Source of the DNA: Deinandra increscens subsp. villosa
Taxonomy: Eukaryota > Streptophyta > Magnoliopsida > Asterales > Asteraceae
Assembly (NCBI GenBank): GCA_039602395.1
Contig: JBCNJP010000018.1
Span: 2,356,001 to 2,420,000, forward strand
Direction: 5' to 3'
DNA: 64,000 nucleotides
How positions within the stretch are numbered: position 1 is the stretch's first letter; the number at the start of each line of letters is the position of its first letter. Shown one piece after another: positions 10,034 through 20,981 of this stretch. Position numbers and translations under genes: made by a program. The notes below the pieces were generated by a model. The model did not search any database. It was not told the origin of the DNA and saw only the letters and a program-made list of their open reading frames with translations.

Positions 10034-13000
10034 CTATATCGAGAACTTATCCCACTCCTCCCAAGTTAAACTAGCCCATCTACCTCTATGCTTGACCCAC
10101 ATGAAACTTGAGCATTTAATCTCGTTGAACATAACAAACGCATTAGCTTTAGCCCCTTCAAAACTAGCCTTGTTCCTAAAAATCCAAATGACCCAACAAG
10201 TTGTAAGCAATGTTTTAAAAACCGGTTTTTTAGTTGAACCGGAAAACTTTCCGGGGCCGGTTCGACCGGTCGGACCGGTTAGACCGACCGGTTGAACCGG
10301 TTAGGGGATTTATATATATATTTTTATAAAAATGTTAATAAATTTGTACACCACAACGAAAATAGTTAAAATACAATGATAATCCACTAAAAAATAATAC
10401 CAAATAGGTATTTCATAAGAATATACAAGTTTTAAACTTTAAAAAATAATAAAAAATAACAATAAATTTTAAAAAAAATATTTTTTTTTAAACTGTCAGA
10501 AAACCGGTTGAACCGGAAAAAAACGGAAAACCACCCGGTTCAAAACGGTCCGGTTATGTCCAAAAAACCGGGGATTAAAAAACCGGTATGATGACCGGTT
10601 AGCGGTTGAACCGGTTTTTAAAACATTGGTTGTAAGCATAATAGCGAAGAAGATCATTTTGGCTTTCCTATCAAAATGCGACTCCTCCACTATCTTTAGT
10701 AAATCCCCGAGATCAAACGCGTATATCGGAGGAACCTTGACCCAATTCGCCACGAGCTCCCAAACTTTATCCGCAATCTTGTAACCAAGCATTAGATGAT
10801 GCACCGTCTCCACTTCCTCGAAACACATTTGACATTTGGGATCACTTATCGTCACCTTTCTTCTTGCTAACGCTTCTTTAGTGGCGATTCTATCTTTAAG
10901 GATTCGCCAAAAGAGAATATTTAGTTTATTGGGCACGAGTTTATTCCAAGGCATGATAATGTCGTCCGATCTATTAAACCAATTCAACAAACCCCGGACA
11001 TTCGCAACGGAAAAGACCCCCGAGGCGTCTCCCCCCCCCCCCAACGAACTTCGTTTGGGGATCGATGAATTAGATTAACGACGTCCAACCCTTCCTCCTT
11101 TAAATGGATTAATACACGAATGACATTAATCCAGACACCCCCCGCACCCATTCTCGCAGGTAACGAGCTTCCAGATCTACCTCCACTATGACACCCTTTA
11201 ATGACCTTGGCCCATAAGGAATTAGGCTCAGAAAAAAACCTCCAAGCCCACTTCGAAATAAGGCACCTATTTGAAACACCGAACGGGACTAAGCCCAAAC
11301 CTCCTTCCTCCACCGACTTGGCTACATCCTCCCTAGCTACCCAATGAATACAACCTTTGTCCGGGTCATTCCCCCCCCCCCCCCCCCAAAGAAACCGATA
11401 TCTAATAGATTCAAGCTTTTGGAGAATTTTGACCGGCACTTTATAAAGAGACATGTAATAAGATGGAAGACTCTCGAGCACCGCCTTCGTTAGAACTAAT
11501 CTCCCCCCAATAGATAGATTCAACGCTTTCCATCTAGATAAGCGTTTTTCCACCACCTTGATAACGTCTTCCCAACTCTTGATTAAATTCATATTAGCAC
11601 CAACCCATAGCCCGAGATACTTAAAGGGCAACAAGCCACTCTTACAACCGAAAAGAAGCGCCTTTCTGTCAACTTCGTCCCCGGGGACTTTCACACCATA
11701 AAGAGCACACTTCGAAAGGTTGATGTGTAAGCCGGACGCAAGACCAAAAATCCGAAGTAAGCGAATCAAGGTAACCACATTATGGTGAGACCATTGACCG
11801 ATAACTATGGCATCATCTGCAAAGAGAAGATGAGATATAACCGGCCCATCATTAGGAATTTGTAACCCATGAAAAAGGCCGATAAAAACCGCTTTCTTAA
11901 GCATCCAATGAAAGCCTTCCATAACGATAAGGAAAAGGAAAGGAGATAACAGGTCTCCTTTCCTAACCCCCACCCCCCGCTCACATTGGAATTCCCAAGT
12001 AGGCGATCTGTTCACCAACACCGAAGTTCTTGAAGCCTTAAGACACCCCCGCACCCAATCCCGCCATCTTGAGGAAAAATTCATTTGTTCCAAGATAGAG
12101 TCTAAAAAAGCCCAATCCACGGTATCGTAAGCCTTCTCAAAGTCAATCTTGAAAAGGAGTGTTTGCTTGTTCCGGATCTTAGCCCAAGTCACGATCTCGT
12201 TAGCAATGAGGACCCCGTCTAAAATGTTTCTACCACCCAAAAAAGCCATTTGGGGTTCCGATATGAGACCCGCCAAAGGCCCTTTAAGACGGTTAGCTAA
12301 CACCTTTGAAATTACCTTCGGGATAAGCCCCACGAGGCTAATGGGGCGAAAATCGCCAAGCTCCTTCGGATCTTGAGTCTTAGCGATAAGATGAATGAAA
12401 GCCGCACCGCATCCTCTCCCAATCGTCCCATCCACATAAAACCGATCAAATATGGCGTAAAAATCATCTTAAAAAAGGAACCAATACTTTTTAAGAAATT
12501 TGAAGGTAAACCCATCCGGTCCGGGCGCTTTGTCACTCCCACAATCCCACACCACACTTTTGATTTCACTTTTGGTGAACCTCCCTGACATACTTTCCTG
12601 ATCCTCATCCGCCAACCTATTAATACCATCACAGAAAAACGAGGGACGCCAAGCCCGATTAAAAGAAAATTTGCTTTTAAAAAAATTAAAAACTTCCTTT
12701 TTGATAAGACCAGGTTCCGTAATCCAATCTCCGTTGACCGACAATCCGTTGATCCTACTCGCCGCAATATGCTTGTTCACCGTTCCGTGAAAAAAAGACG
12801 AGTTCGCATCACCATCAATCGCCCACTTGATGCGACTCTTCTGTTTGATGTCTTCAATCCGATCCTTTTCAATCTTTTTAATCTTCAATTTAGCCTCATC
12901 CCAAACTTTAATTTCCTCCTGGGAAAGAGGGAAAATAAGAGCTATGGCTTCCAATTTATCACAGACCTCCTGAGCTTTAAATTTTTCCTCAGTTAACTCC

Positions 13001-13887
13001 TTCACCACCTTAACTCTCCACCTTTTAATACCATCCTTGATAAATTTAAATTTGCTTAGGAGGAGAACATCGGGCCTTTCCAAAGGATCAGACACAAAAT
13101 CCTCGCAGCACCTCTTAACCACCCCATCAAACTCACCATGCTTCATCCACGAGGAGAAAAGTTTAAATGGGATCGGGCCGAAATCGTCTTTCGTTAGTTT
13201 TAGCAATATCGGGCTATGATCGGAACACCGCCTCGGAAGCACCGTGACGGAGGCCTCTGGCCACCTATCAAAAACGCCGCCACAAACGAGAAAACGATCT
13301 AACTTACTAAAGCTCCTCCCATGTTTTTCCATATACGTAAACCGCACTCCACCCATATTATATTCTTTAAGCATTCCATCTTCAATGAAGCTATTAAACT
13401 CCTCCACACCTTTCTTGTTGAACGTCAAAAATCTTCTTTCTTCTCTGAACCGGACCTCATTGAAATCGCCGGTGATAATCCACCACCCCGGAAGGATATT
13501 TTTCCATTGAAGAATTTTTTCCCAAAGAACCTTCTTTTCGCCTATACCTTGCGGAGCGTATACATTCATGATATTGACAACCTCGGGCCGCCCGACGATA
13601 GACCCAACCGTCAACAAAAAGTTATCATCTCTCACCGACTTAAGAAAAATAAATCGGTCTTTATCCCACACATTGAGCAACCCACCAGAATTCCCTTTCG
13701 AGTTCACCCAATCCCAATCAATGTTACCTCTCCCCCAAAGCCTATTGACATTAATTCTACTCCCATCCCTAGTCATTGTTTCTTGAAGACAAAGGAAAGA
13801 AAACCGGTTCTCTCTTCTAAGATCGTTCACCCATTGGACCTTACGGAGATCCTTCAACCCACGGATGTTAAGAGAGATACAATCCAT
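10034..13887 (-). pseudogene. LINE ORF2: endonuclease, reverse transcriptase, zf-RVT; broken
   Basis: ORF2 starts MDCISLNIRGL at 13887. The apurinic-like endonuclease shows CLQET, GDFNEVRF and SDHSPILL. The reverse transcriptase shows DFRPISLVG, KIDFEKAYDTVDW and the catalytic FADDAIVIG. A zf-RVT module follows (KLNILFWRILKDRI, CQMCFEEVETVHHL). The end CWVIWIFRNKASF to WEEWDKFSI with a stop at 10034 is found beyond the inserted MITE. Damage: a TAA stop after KKYWFLF near 12468, a frame change at the C-run 11031-11042 (a G-run on the coding strand), and the MITE at 10208-10628. A second C-run at about 11370-11387 stays open. The enzyme would have nicked DNA and copied element RNA by target-primed reverse transcription. 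Confidence 0.88.
10208..10628. mobile_element. 421-bp hAT MITE (AACCGGTT family), copy 1, inside LINE ORF2
   Basis: Perfect terminal inverted repeats CAATGTTTTAAAAACCGG and CCGGTTTTTAAAACATTG, with an 8-bp duplication GTTGTAAG at 10200-10207 and 10629-10636. Subterminal zones are packed with AACCGG/CCGGTT words and the centre is AT-rich. It interrupts the 3' part of ORF2 between LTT and CWVIWIF codons. Same family as 57550-58175. Confidence 0.93.
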
Positions 13888-15691
13888 TAAAAATCGTGGA
13901 ATTTGTTTCCCATTACCACCTTCGAGACTCTGTCTTCTTCTCCAAACAAATTAACTCCCACACACCCAGCTATTTTGATTGTTTCCTGTACCTCCAATGT
14001 AATGGCTTCAAAATTGCATTCTTCATCTTCACCTCCCTTCCTACCGTTCTTTTTTACGAAAATACTGGCCCCACCACCTTTTATCTTATTTCCACCCCTA
14101 TTAGACTTCTGCGAAGAAGAGCACTCCGAATTGGAGCTGGTCCGAGGTCTTAAAGTAGGCCCAACATACTGTTTATTTGTTACAGAGGACTTGGCCCGAG
14201 ATCTCAATAATGGCCCATCAAAAGAAGAATTAACTTCTTCATCTATTACATTAGTATTGGGTTGAAGTCCAATCACTTGGGTTTCGTTGACTTTTTCAAC
14301 CGGTACAGGAGAAAAAGCATGCGCCTGCACTTCTCCTTCCATATCTTCATTGGGCACCTCCCCCTAACACTCAACCCTAACCTTTTAAGAACCCTGCTTA
14401 CCGCCTACGCCACCACCAGCCTGATCAGAAAAAGCACCCGCTGACAAGTCTTCTTCAACGGCAACAGCGACGGGTTCGTTTACCTCGGGAGACGCACCAG
14501 TCTTAAAGACTTCAACGGTGCACCCATCTTTGGCCGCCGGCGAGTTATCCTCAGCGCTGCTACCCCTCTCCACCGTTGAGGATATCGACGGAATCGCCGG
14601 AACTTCAACCAAACCGGCTTGGGACCACACGAAATCGGGTGCCCATTCTTCGTTAGACTCTACGAAATTGCACCGGACTTCCTTATCCTCCAAGACGATA
14701 CACACCTGGTCATTGATCGTTTCAAAGGACGACGTGACGATTCCGATCCGCTTCCAGGATAGGTTTACGTCCCAATCGTCTGCCACAGCTGGGCAGACCA
14801 CCGTACCATACAACCGACCGATTTGCATAAAGATTTCTTCATTCCACAGGGTAGGAGGGATACCCGAAATCTTGATCCAAACAATTTGTTCTATCTTGCA
14901 TTCTTGGCCCGTCCAGTGGACTAAGTGGCTGAAAATATCATCCCTCATACCCATACAAGCCCTGAAGCTCTCAGCTTCTTCCCCTCCGATGAATGAAATT
15001 AGGACCGTCAGGCCACCCACATGTCTCACTTTCATTTGGTTAAATCCTTCTTTCACTAACTTCTTATGGAGATGGTCAAGAGTGGGCAAATCCACTACTC
15101 TCCCAATCAAGGCTGAACCCTCCCAAGGATTGACAAAATCTGTTACCCTTTTATTGATATGAATTGTTTTACAGGAGCTGGATTTTAAGGAGTGCTTAAC
15201 TGCGTCGGCAAAAGACCCGTGATGGTCAACCCGCTTTCCTTTATCAGATTGCACAATGTTCCTTCCTTTATCATTGATGTTAAGATGATCCCACACACTT
15301 GTTTTGCTACTGCCCTCGGCAGTCCCTAAGTCTTTAGGTTTAACTCCGGTCACCGGTTGCTTGTTCCGATCATACCTCTCCACATTCGCTGATAGGATTT
15401 GATTTCCCATCTTGATCTTCCCAAGAACCTTTTCCAACATCCGACAGTCTTTAACGTCATCGAACTTCACAAACCCAAATCTCGACCCACCTTTACCTTT
15501 TCTTTCTGAGATGAACACATCAACAACCCTCCCAAAGTGAGCGCGTTCTTCCATAACATAGGCTTTGTGCATTCTTCCGGTAAATTGCCCAGATAGAACG
15601 AGACGACCGTTTCCGGCCATTTGCTCCACCACTGGACCTTGGTCTTCTTTCCTTGCATCTTCCTTCGAGTAACAATCGTCCAATCGTCCAT
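13887..15691 (-). pseudogene. LINE ORF1 (RRM plus DUF4283-like region), broken
   Basis: ORF1 starts MDDWTIVTRRK at 15691. The RRM is split by a frameshift near 15560: its first strand SFYLGNLPEECTK is in one frame, and FGRVVDVFISE with the RNP1-like GSRFGFVKF is in the next. A middle region with VWIKISGIPPTLWNE and FMQIGRLYG resembles the DUF4283-type domain of plant LINE ORF1 proteins. Two in-frame stops near 14385 and 14365 divide the reading frame, which resumes at 14357 and ends at 13887. The product would bind element RNA. The terminal stop TAA overlaps the ORF2 start as TAATG. Confidence 0.8.
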
Positions 15692-15728
15692 TACTCGTCC
15701 GCCCCTTACGCTTCTAATGAAATTACTT

Positions 15729-16585
15729 GATAAAGTAATAGTTTTTTATTTATTTATTTTTATTATCAAAAGGTTAAAGACAATTATGATAATTTAACTG
15801 TTAAAATGGTGTTATAACTTGTTTCATTTTTACTTATTTATTTTTAATTTTAATGATTTAACTTGCAAAGATAAACAGTCATAAAAATCATGTTAACGAT
15901 ATGAAGTGATCTAAAGAGATATGACGATGCGGACCGAATTAAACCCAGCCTGTATATACTCAAACCCGCTAGCAACGCAACAGAGCCAGGTGCTGAGCAT
16001 GCTCCACCCGAATTCTGTTGAGATATTCATCATGAAGGAGCCACGTAATTTTCTCCCTCCTTCCAATGATACACTGCCACACATCCTCTGAGAATAGCAT
16101 GACTGAAGACAGGCAATCAAGAGCAAGGAGTCACTATCAAAGAAGTTATCTGACGTCCCATGATGTCATATAGGAAAGTAGTATAAACGGATCTCATTGG
16201 AACCCTTAAAGGGGTATGCTCTAACATTTTTATGGAATTGTACTACACATCACCGAAGATTGAGTAATAAACATAGTTTTTATTTATCTTCGTGATCAAA
16301 GATATGTGATTATGTATCTCTCACATATAACGCTAATTGTTTAAAACAAGATGGATGTCCACGCGCGTTGCAGCGCGAAACGTAAAATTCACTTATATCA
16401 ATTAAGTATATAGTTAACTTCAACCTACTTAAAATCCACGTATATAAATAGGTAAAAAGTTAACTTCAACGCTAAAAGCTAATATTGTTTTATATTTGGC
16501 AATGGAAAAAAAAATGGTATTTATCATTTTATATTTGATTAAAGTTTTAAAAATGTAGAGGTTGTAAGATAGGAACTTTAGAGGG
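15729..16585. other. Intergenic, nothing firm
   Basis: Before the LINE insertion, the first part would have adjoined the hydrolase promoter. AT-rich sequence with a GC-rich palindromic CGCGCGTTGCAGCGCG near 16362-16377. No gene or clear element ends are seen. Confidence 0.35.
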
Positions 16586-16590
16586 AATAT

Positions 16591-16948
16591 TGTTAGAGCA
16601 TATTCCTATGCTAACGTTGTGTCTCGTGTATTGTATCTAGACAAGAGCTTCTGTGTGAGTTAGTTAGTCATATGGCCGTACCATATGCACCGCCGGACCA
16701 GTTGGTCCGGGCGAACCAGATGGTCCGCAGCTGGTACGCTGCCTTATGACTAAGTGACTATAAATAGTTCGTGTTAGAGAGAGTTAGTTAGTGCTGTCAT
16801 TCTACAACTCTTAACTGTGTGTAAACTGAGTGTGTTTCTCTCTCAAATTGTAATCTCTAAGTGAATCAATAAAGCAAAGCTTTATTTACATCTTGTTGCT
16901 ATCCGATTACCGAATCATGCTGTAGTAAGATCGTATCGTGCTTTTTCA
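16591..16948 (+). repeat. 5' LTR of gag-only Copia
   Basis: Contains two adjacent hairpin palindromes built on GGACCA/TGGTCC: CCGGACCAGTTGGTCCGG, and a second with one mismatch (GCGAACCAGATGGTCCGC). A TATA-like CTATAAATAG lies near 16759-16768. Polyadenylation-type AATAAAGCAAAG lies near 16868. Confidence 0.93.
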
Positions 16949-16950
16949 AG

Positions 16951-16962
16951 TGGTATCAGAGC
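16951..16962 (+). other. Primer-binding site
   Basis: TGGTATCAGAGC, complementary to the 3' part of initiator tRNA-Met, the standard Copia priming site. It follows the LTR by two bases. Confidence 0.9.
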
Positions 16963-17184
16963 AATCCAGGTTGCTCTACTGCTGTGATTTGGTAAGTTTT
17001 CGAAATTCTAGAGAGAGAAAGTTTGGGTTTTCTACGTTTTTCATCAATTTTTCATAATTCTGAGTGATTCCGAGGATAAAAATGATTTCTGGATGTTCCT
17101 GGAGTGTTTTCGCATCATATTGATCCAGTATCTAGCTTCAATTGTCGAAATCTGTGAAAATCAGTCGATTTTTGTGTTTTTCTG

Positions 17185-17475
17185 CATCTGATCCGCCGGT
17201 TGAAAATCTGATCCGCCGTTTGATCCGCCCAGCAATCTTCATCAGTCTGATCCGCGACAGTTGCAGCGTACCAGTGTGATCCGCTGAAAGTTCTAGTCCG
17301 CCGTACCAATTTTGATCCGCCGTATCAAAATCTGATCCGCCGTACGAAATTTGATCCGCCGGACGAAATCTGATCCGGATCTGGTCCGCTAGTACAAATC
17401 TGATCCGCCTTGTTAATTTGATCCGGAACTGGTCCGCTGATAGTATTTTGATCCGCCAAGTTGTGTTGGTCCGCT
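17185..17475 (+). repeat. Leader array of GATCCGCC / GGTCCGC motifs
   Basis: About 12 GATCCG and 3-4 GGTCCGC/AGTCCGCC words lie in under 300 bp of the 5' leader, at irregular spacing, most as (T/C)TGATCCGCCG. The same TGGTCCGC core forms the hairpins in the LTR. It does not look like a simple tandem repeat because spacers vary in sequence and length. Confidence 0.85.
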
Positions 17476-17684
17476 GGCAGAAAACATACCTTCACTAAAA
17501 CTGACGTAACTTGCAAACCGTTTGGAGTTACGGAACCCAATACCAGCCAAAACGTTCGTCTTTCCGAGATCTAGGACGTGTACCAGCCTACGGCCAGTAC
17601 TGTCAAGTTTTGACCCCCAAAATCCGCTTGGAATACGCCCGTTTTTCAGTTTTAAGTTTTCGCACTCGGTATTGAAATTTCAAA

Positions 17685-20600
17685 ATGAGCGATTTTCACG
17701 CTTTTTCAGCTGTTCAATCATCAATGCAAGCCATATTGAACTATGATAACGAGATAGGAACAACTCAGAAAGTTCCTAAGTTACTTCGATTGGAGGATTA
17801 TGAGAATTGGAAGCAACGATTTGAATCATTTGTTAATGCTCTTGACATTGATTTGTGGATTTCTATTGAACAAGATTATACATATCCTAAGAAAAATGGA
17901 GAACCAATTCCACGAAGTGATCTTGATGAAGATCAAAGGAAAATTTATGCCAGAGAAAAGAAAACTTATGCAAATCTCACAATGGCATTACCAAGAGAAC
18001 TTTTGCATCAATTCAAAAACTGCACAACATCAAAAACCTTATGGGATGCATTGAAGGATAGATGTGCAGGAAACGAGCAATATAAGAAGAGTCGAAAGAA
18101 AGTTTTGTTAAAGGAGTTTGATAACTTCCAGCATTGTGAAAAAGAGAGTATTGCAGATTTGATTTCTAGATTTTCTCATCTGATTAATGAACTCAATATT
18201 GTAGGAGTCCAGAAAGAAAAAGATGACTTGAAGGAAAAATTTCTGGAAGCTTTACCGGAAACATGGGAGAATTTTGTTATAATGCTTTCTAATGATCCAA
18301 ATTATTCAAGTTGGACTTTCAATCAATTGTTAAGCAAGTTACAAGCTCGAGAAATGGAATTACTTGTAAAGAAGTCAGCAATTCCATCGGTTCAAAATCC
18401 TGCAGTTTATTTTGGAGAGAATTCTGCTACTGCTCATGCTAAAGCCAAATCAAATTCTATTTCAAGCAGTAATCCACCAGTAACAGCATTTCTTGCTGGA
18501 AAATCAGATAATGGTGGGTATTCTTCAGGATGCAGTTTTACTATTCCTGCTAAATCATCAAGTAAGTCAACTTCTAATCAAGCAACCGAAGATCTAGCTG
18601 CTTTGTTATCTGCTTTTATATCTTCATCGTCTGGATCGATTTTCGGTCAAGTTAGTGATGCTGGTTTAAGTGGAACTGAGTTAGAACAGCTGGATGATGA
18701 TCAGTTAACTGAATTAGATTTGCATTGGCAATTTGCAATGATGGTTGAAAAAGGAAGACGATTTATCAAGAAACATGGAAAGAATTCTTTTGTTCCAGGA
18801 AATAGGAAATTGGGTTTGGATAAATCTAAAGTAAAGTGTTACAATTGTTCCAAGGTTGGACATTTTGCTCGTGAGTGTTCTCAATCATCATCTGATAAGA
18901 GTAAATCTGATAAACCTGACGCAAAAGCTATGATATCTCAAACTGAAGAAGGTTATGATTGGGCTAAAGATTTTCCAGATGAATCTGCATTCGTGGTTCA
19001 TTCTCAAGACAGTTATGCATTGATGGCAAATATTGAGGTTGAATCGAGTGGGTATACATCTGAGACCAGTAAATCTGCTTCAAGTCATTCTGATTCCGAA
19101 ATAAGTGGTTATGAATCCGTGTGTGACTTTTGTTCACAAAAGGATAGTCAAATTAAAGGTTTGATAAAGGAAATAGAGTGTCAATCTGTTGAAATTAAAC
19201 GAAAGGATGAAGAATTGGAGAGTTTCATCAAGAAATGTCAGGAATTTAATGAAGTTTGCAAAACAAATGCAGAGTTACTCAAGGAAAAGAGTGTGTTGGT
19301 GACAGAATTAGCGAATGTTCAGAAACAATTGTCAGAAAGCTGTATACAGAATGATCAACAAAAGTTACAACTTCAACACGAGAATGATGAGTTCATGTCA
19401 AAAATTGTCAAGCTTACTTCGGTCAATGAAAAGCTGGTCAAGGAGGTTGCAGAATATAAGTCTCAAGTTCAAGATGTTAGTGAAGATTTTGAACAGTTAT
19501 TTCAAAAATCTATCAAAAAGGTTGAAGTACTTCAGACATCGAATGATGAACTTCAGAAGGCATTGGATGAAGTTACTGCTGATAGAACTCAATATCAGAT
19601 TGTTCAGTCTGAATTGCAAGATACAATCACTTCTTTGAAGAAAGATAAAAATTTATTAACAAGGAATATTGAGATATATAAGGAAAGAGTGGATAAAGTT
19701 ACCAAAGAAGTGCATGCTGCTCATGATGGGATGAGACGAGAAAAATCATTAGTCAACACCACATCTGAGAAATTGATTCAATCAGAAAAAGTTTTTGTTG
19801 AAGCTCAGACGATCATAGCTGATTTGAAAGTTGAAATTCTCGATCTCAATCGTCAATTGCATAACTTGAAGAATTCTCATTCTTTTACAAGTTATCTGTG
19901 TCAAGACGATAACTTCAAGAAGGTATTTGGAGGTGATGATTTTAATCAAATTCCTCATCCAGTGATTCAAACAGAGTCTGTTGTTGATTTAAGCACTCCA
20001 GTGGTAAAACAAGATTACTCTGATTTTGTGTCTGAGAATTTGGAGGCGAAGAATTCAAAAATTGGCAACAAAAAGGTTACCTCTGCAACATCTGATACAC
20101 CTCTGATTGTTAAGTTTGTTTCAAGTGAAGGTGGTGTGTTTGACAAAGAAATGTCTGATGGCGAAAAAGTTGAGAAGTTGAATGAAGCAGAAGTGGATGC
20201 TAAGTTGGTTGAAGAAAACAATTTGAAAGGCATTAAAGCTAAATTTACACAGTCTGCTAAATCTGGTTCTTCAGGGGCTACAATAGATGTTTCTAAATTG
20301 CCTGGTTACAAACAATCTGGGTTGGGTAGTAAAGGCAAGAAGGTTCCAAAGCAGCAGATCATGCCAAAGACGGTTAAGAAGGAAAAGAAGGACACCAGCC
20401 TGGAGCAAATATATCATCTAGCTCAAGTATTCATTTCAACAATGGAGAAAGGATTTGGAGGAAAGCAAAAGAAGAAAGGTTCATCTGTAAGTTCACCGAA
20501 TGAATCTTCTTCATCTGGTTCTAATGCTACACCTCAGAGTCCTACTTCGAAATGGGTACATTCTAACCGATTTCAGACTTTTGATGATGTTTCTGATGAG

Positions 20601-20981
20601 TCTGAATTTTCTGATAAATGTTATCCTGTTCAGGACAAGTCACAATTTAAACGTTCATATCGTTTGTGCTATCAATGTCGCCAAAAGGGACATATAGCAC
20701 AGAATTGTCCTGTTACTGTTAAAAGGAAATTTTCTGGAAAAACTGCCACGATAATTGATGAATCCGGCAGAATTTTTAATGACTCACCAACATCACATTT
20801 TAAATCAAAACATTTCAAAAGTGAGTCTAGTGTTGGTGATTCATCACAAGATGATGTTTCTGTGAAAACTGCACCTGCAAAGATGCAGTGGCGACCTAAA
20901 GTGGTCAGCAAAGCTGCAACTGACTTTGTGGAAGACACTGGTCGACCAGAAGCTGTGTGCTTCGGGTCATTTGAGTACTAA
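17685..20981 (+). CDS. Gag polyprotein with two zinc knuckles and a long coiled coil
   Basis: Intact frame of 1098 codons starting MSDFHAFSAVQSSM. Residues about 30-230 form a UBN2/retrotran_gag_2-type capsid region (KVPKLLRLEDYENWKQRFES, LWDALKDRCAGNEQYKKSR, LLKEFDNFQ). A first CCHC knuckle CYNCSKVGHFAREC lies near residues 385-398. Residues about 480-730 are Glu/Lys/Gln-rich with heptad-like character, probably a long coiled coil. A second knuckle CYQCRQKGHIAQNC lies near 995-1008. Gag packages element RNA into cytoplasmic particles. The frame ends in FGSFEY and no DSG protease motif follows. The length is about two to three times that of a simple Copia gag, and an intact frame with near-identical LTRs suggests recent activity. 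Confidence 0.88.
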   Translation: MSDFHAFSAVQSSMQAILNYDNEIGTTQKVPKLLRLEDYENWKQRFESFVNALDIDLWISIEQDYTYPKKNGEPIPRSDLDEDQRKIYAREKKTYANLTMALPRELLHQFKNCTTSKTLWDALKDRCAGNEQYKKSRKKVLLKEFDNFQHCEKESIADLISRFSHLINELNIVGVQKEKDDLKEKFLEALPETWENFVIMLSNDPNYSSWTFNQLLSKLQAREMELLVKKSAIPSVQNPAVYFGENSATAHAKAKSNSISSSNPPVTAFLAGKSDNGGYSSGCSFTIPAKSSSKSTSNQATEDLAALLSAFISSSSGSIFGQVSDAGLSGTELEQLDDDQLTELDLHWQFAMMVEKGRRFIKKHGKNSFVPGNRKLGLDKSKVKCYNCSKVGHFARECSQSSSDKSKSDKPDAKAMISQTEEGYDWAKDFPDESAFVVHSQDSYALMANIEVESSGYTSETSKSASSHSDSEISGYESVCDFCSQKDSQIKGLIKEIECQSVEIKRKDEELESFIKKCQEFNEVCKTNAELLKEKSVLVTELANVQKQLSESCIQNDQQKLQLQHENDEFMSKIVKLTSVNEKLVKEVAEYKSQVQDVSEDFEQLFQKSIKKVEVLQTSNDELQKALDEVTADRTQYQIVQSELQDTITSLKKDKNLLTRNIEIYKERVDKVTKEVHAAHDGMRREKSLVNTTSEKLIQSEKVFVEAQTIIADLKVEILDLNRQLHNLKNSHSFTSYLCQDDNFKKVFGGDDFNQIPHPVIQTESVVDLSTPVVKQDYSDFVSENLEAKNSKIGNKKVTSATSDTPLIVKFVSSEGGVFDKEMSDGEKVEKLNEAEVDAKLVEENNLKGIKAKFTQSAKSGSSGATIDVSKLPGYKQSGLGSKGKKVPKQQIMPKTVKKEKKDTSLEQIYHLAQVFISTMEKGFGGKQKKKGSSVSSPNESSSSGSNATPQSPTSKWVHSNRFQTFDDVSDESEFSDKCYPVQDKSQFKRSYRLCYQCRQKGHIAQNCPVTVKRKFSGKTATIIDESGRIFNDSPTSHFKSKHFKSESSVGDSSQDDVSVKTAPAKMQWRPKVVSKAATDFVEDTGRPEAVCFGSFEY

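Larger units (their letters stand above)
9935..15714 (-). mobile_element. L1-type LINE, decayed but apparently full length
   Basis: A 5.8-kb non-LTR retrotransposon on the minus strand with ORF1 then ORF2 and a short A-tract at the 3' end (T-run 9932-9941 on plus). It is flanked by the direct repeat TAATGAAATTACTT at 9921-9934 and 15715-15728, read as the target-site duplication. The 5' UTR before ORF1 is only about 23 nt. ORF1 carries a frameshift and two stops. ORF2 carries one in-frame stop, a homopolymer frameshift and a MITE insertion, so the copy is dead. It lies in the upstream flank of the hydrolase gene. Presence of both duplications and both ORFs suggests a nearly complete 5' end, unusual for LINE copies. 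Confidence 0.88.

Noticed and set aside
13321..13890. 189-codon plus-strand frame
   Set aside because: Antisense shadow of the LINE endonuclease, which has clear motifs on the minus strand. The same applies to the other plus-strand frames at 12149-15162.
17185..17475. CRISPR-like array of short repeats
   Set aside because: Repeats are only 6-9 bp at irregular spacing inside a plant retrotransposon leader; CRISPR arrays do not occur in nuclear plant DNA.
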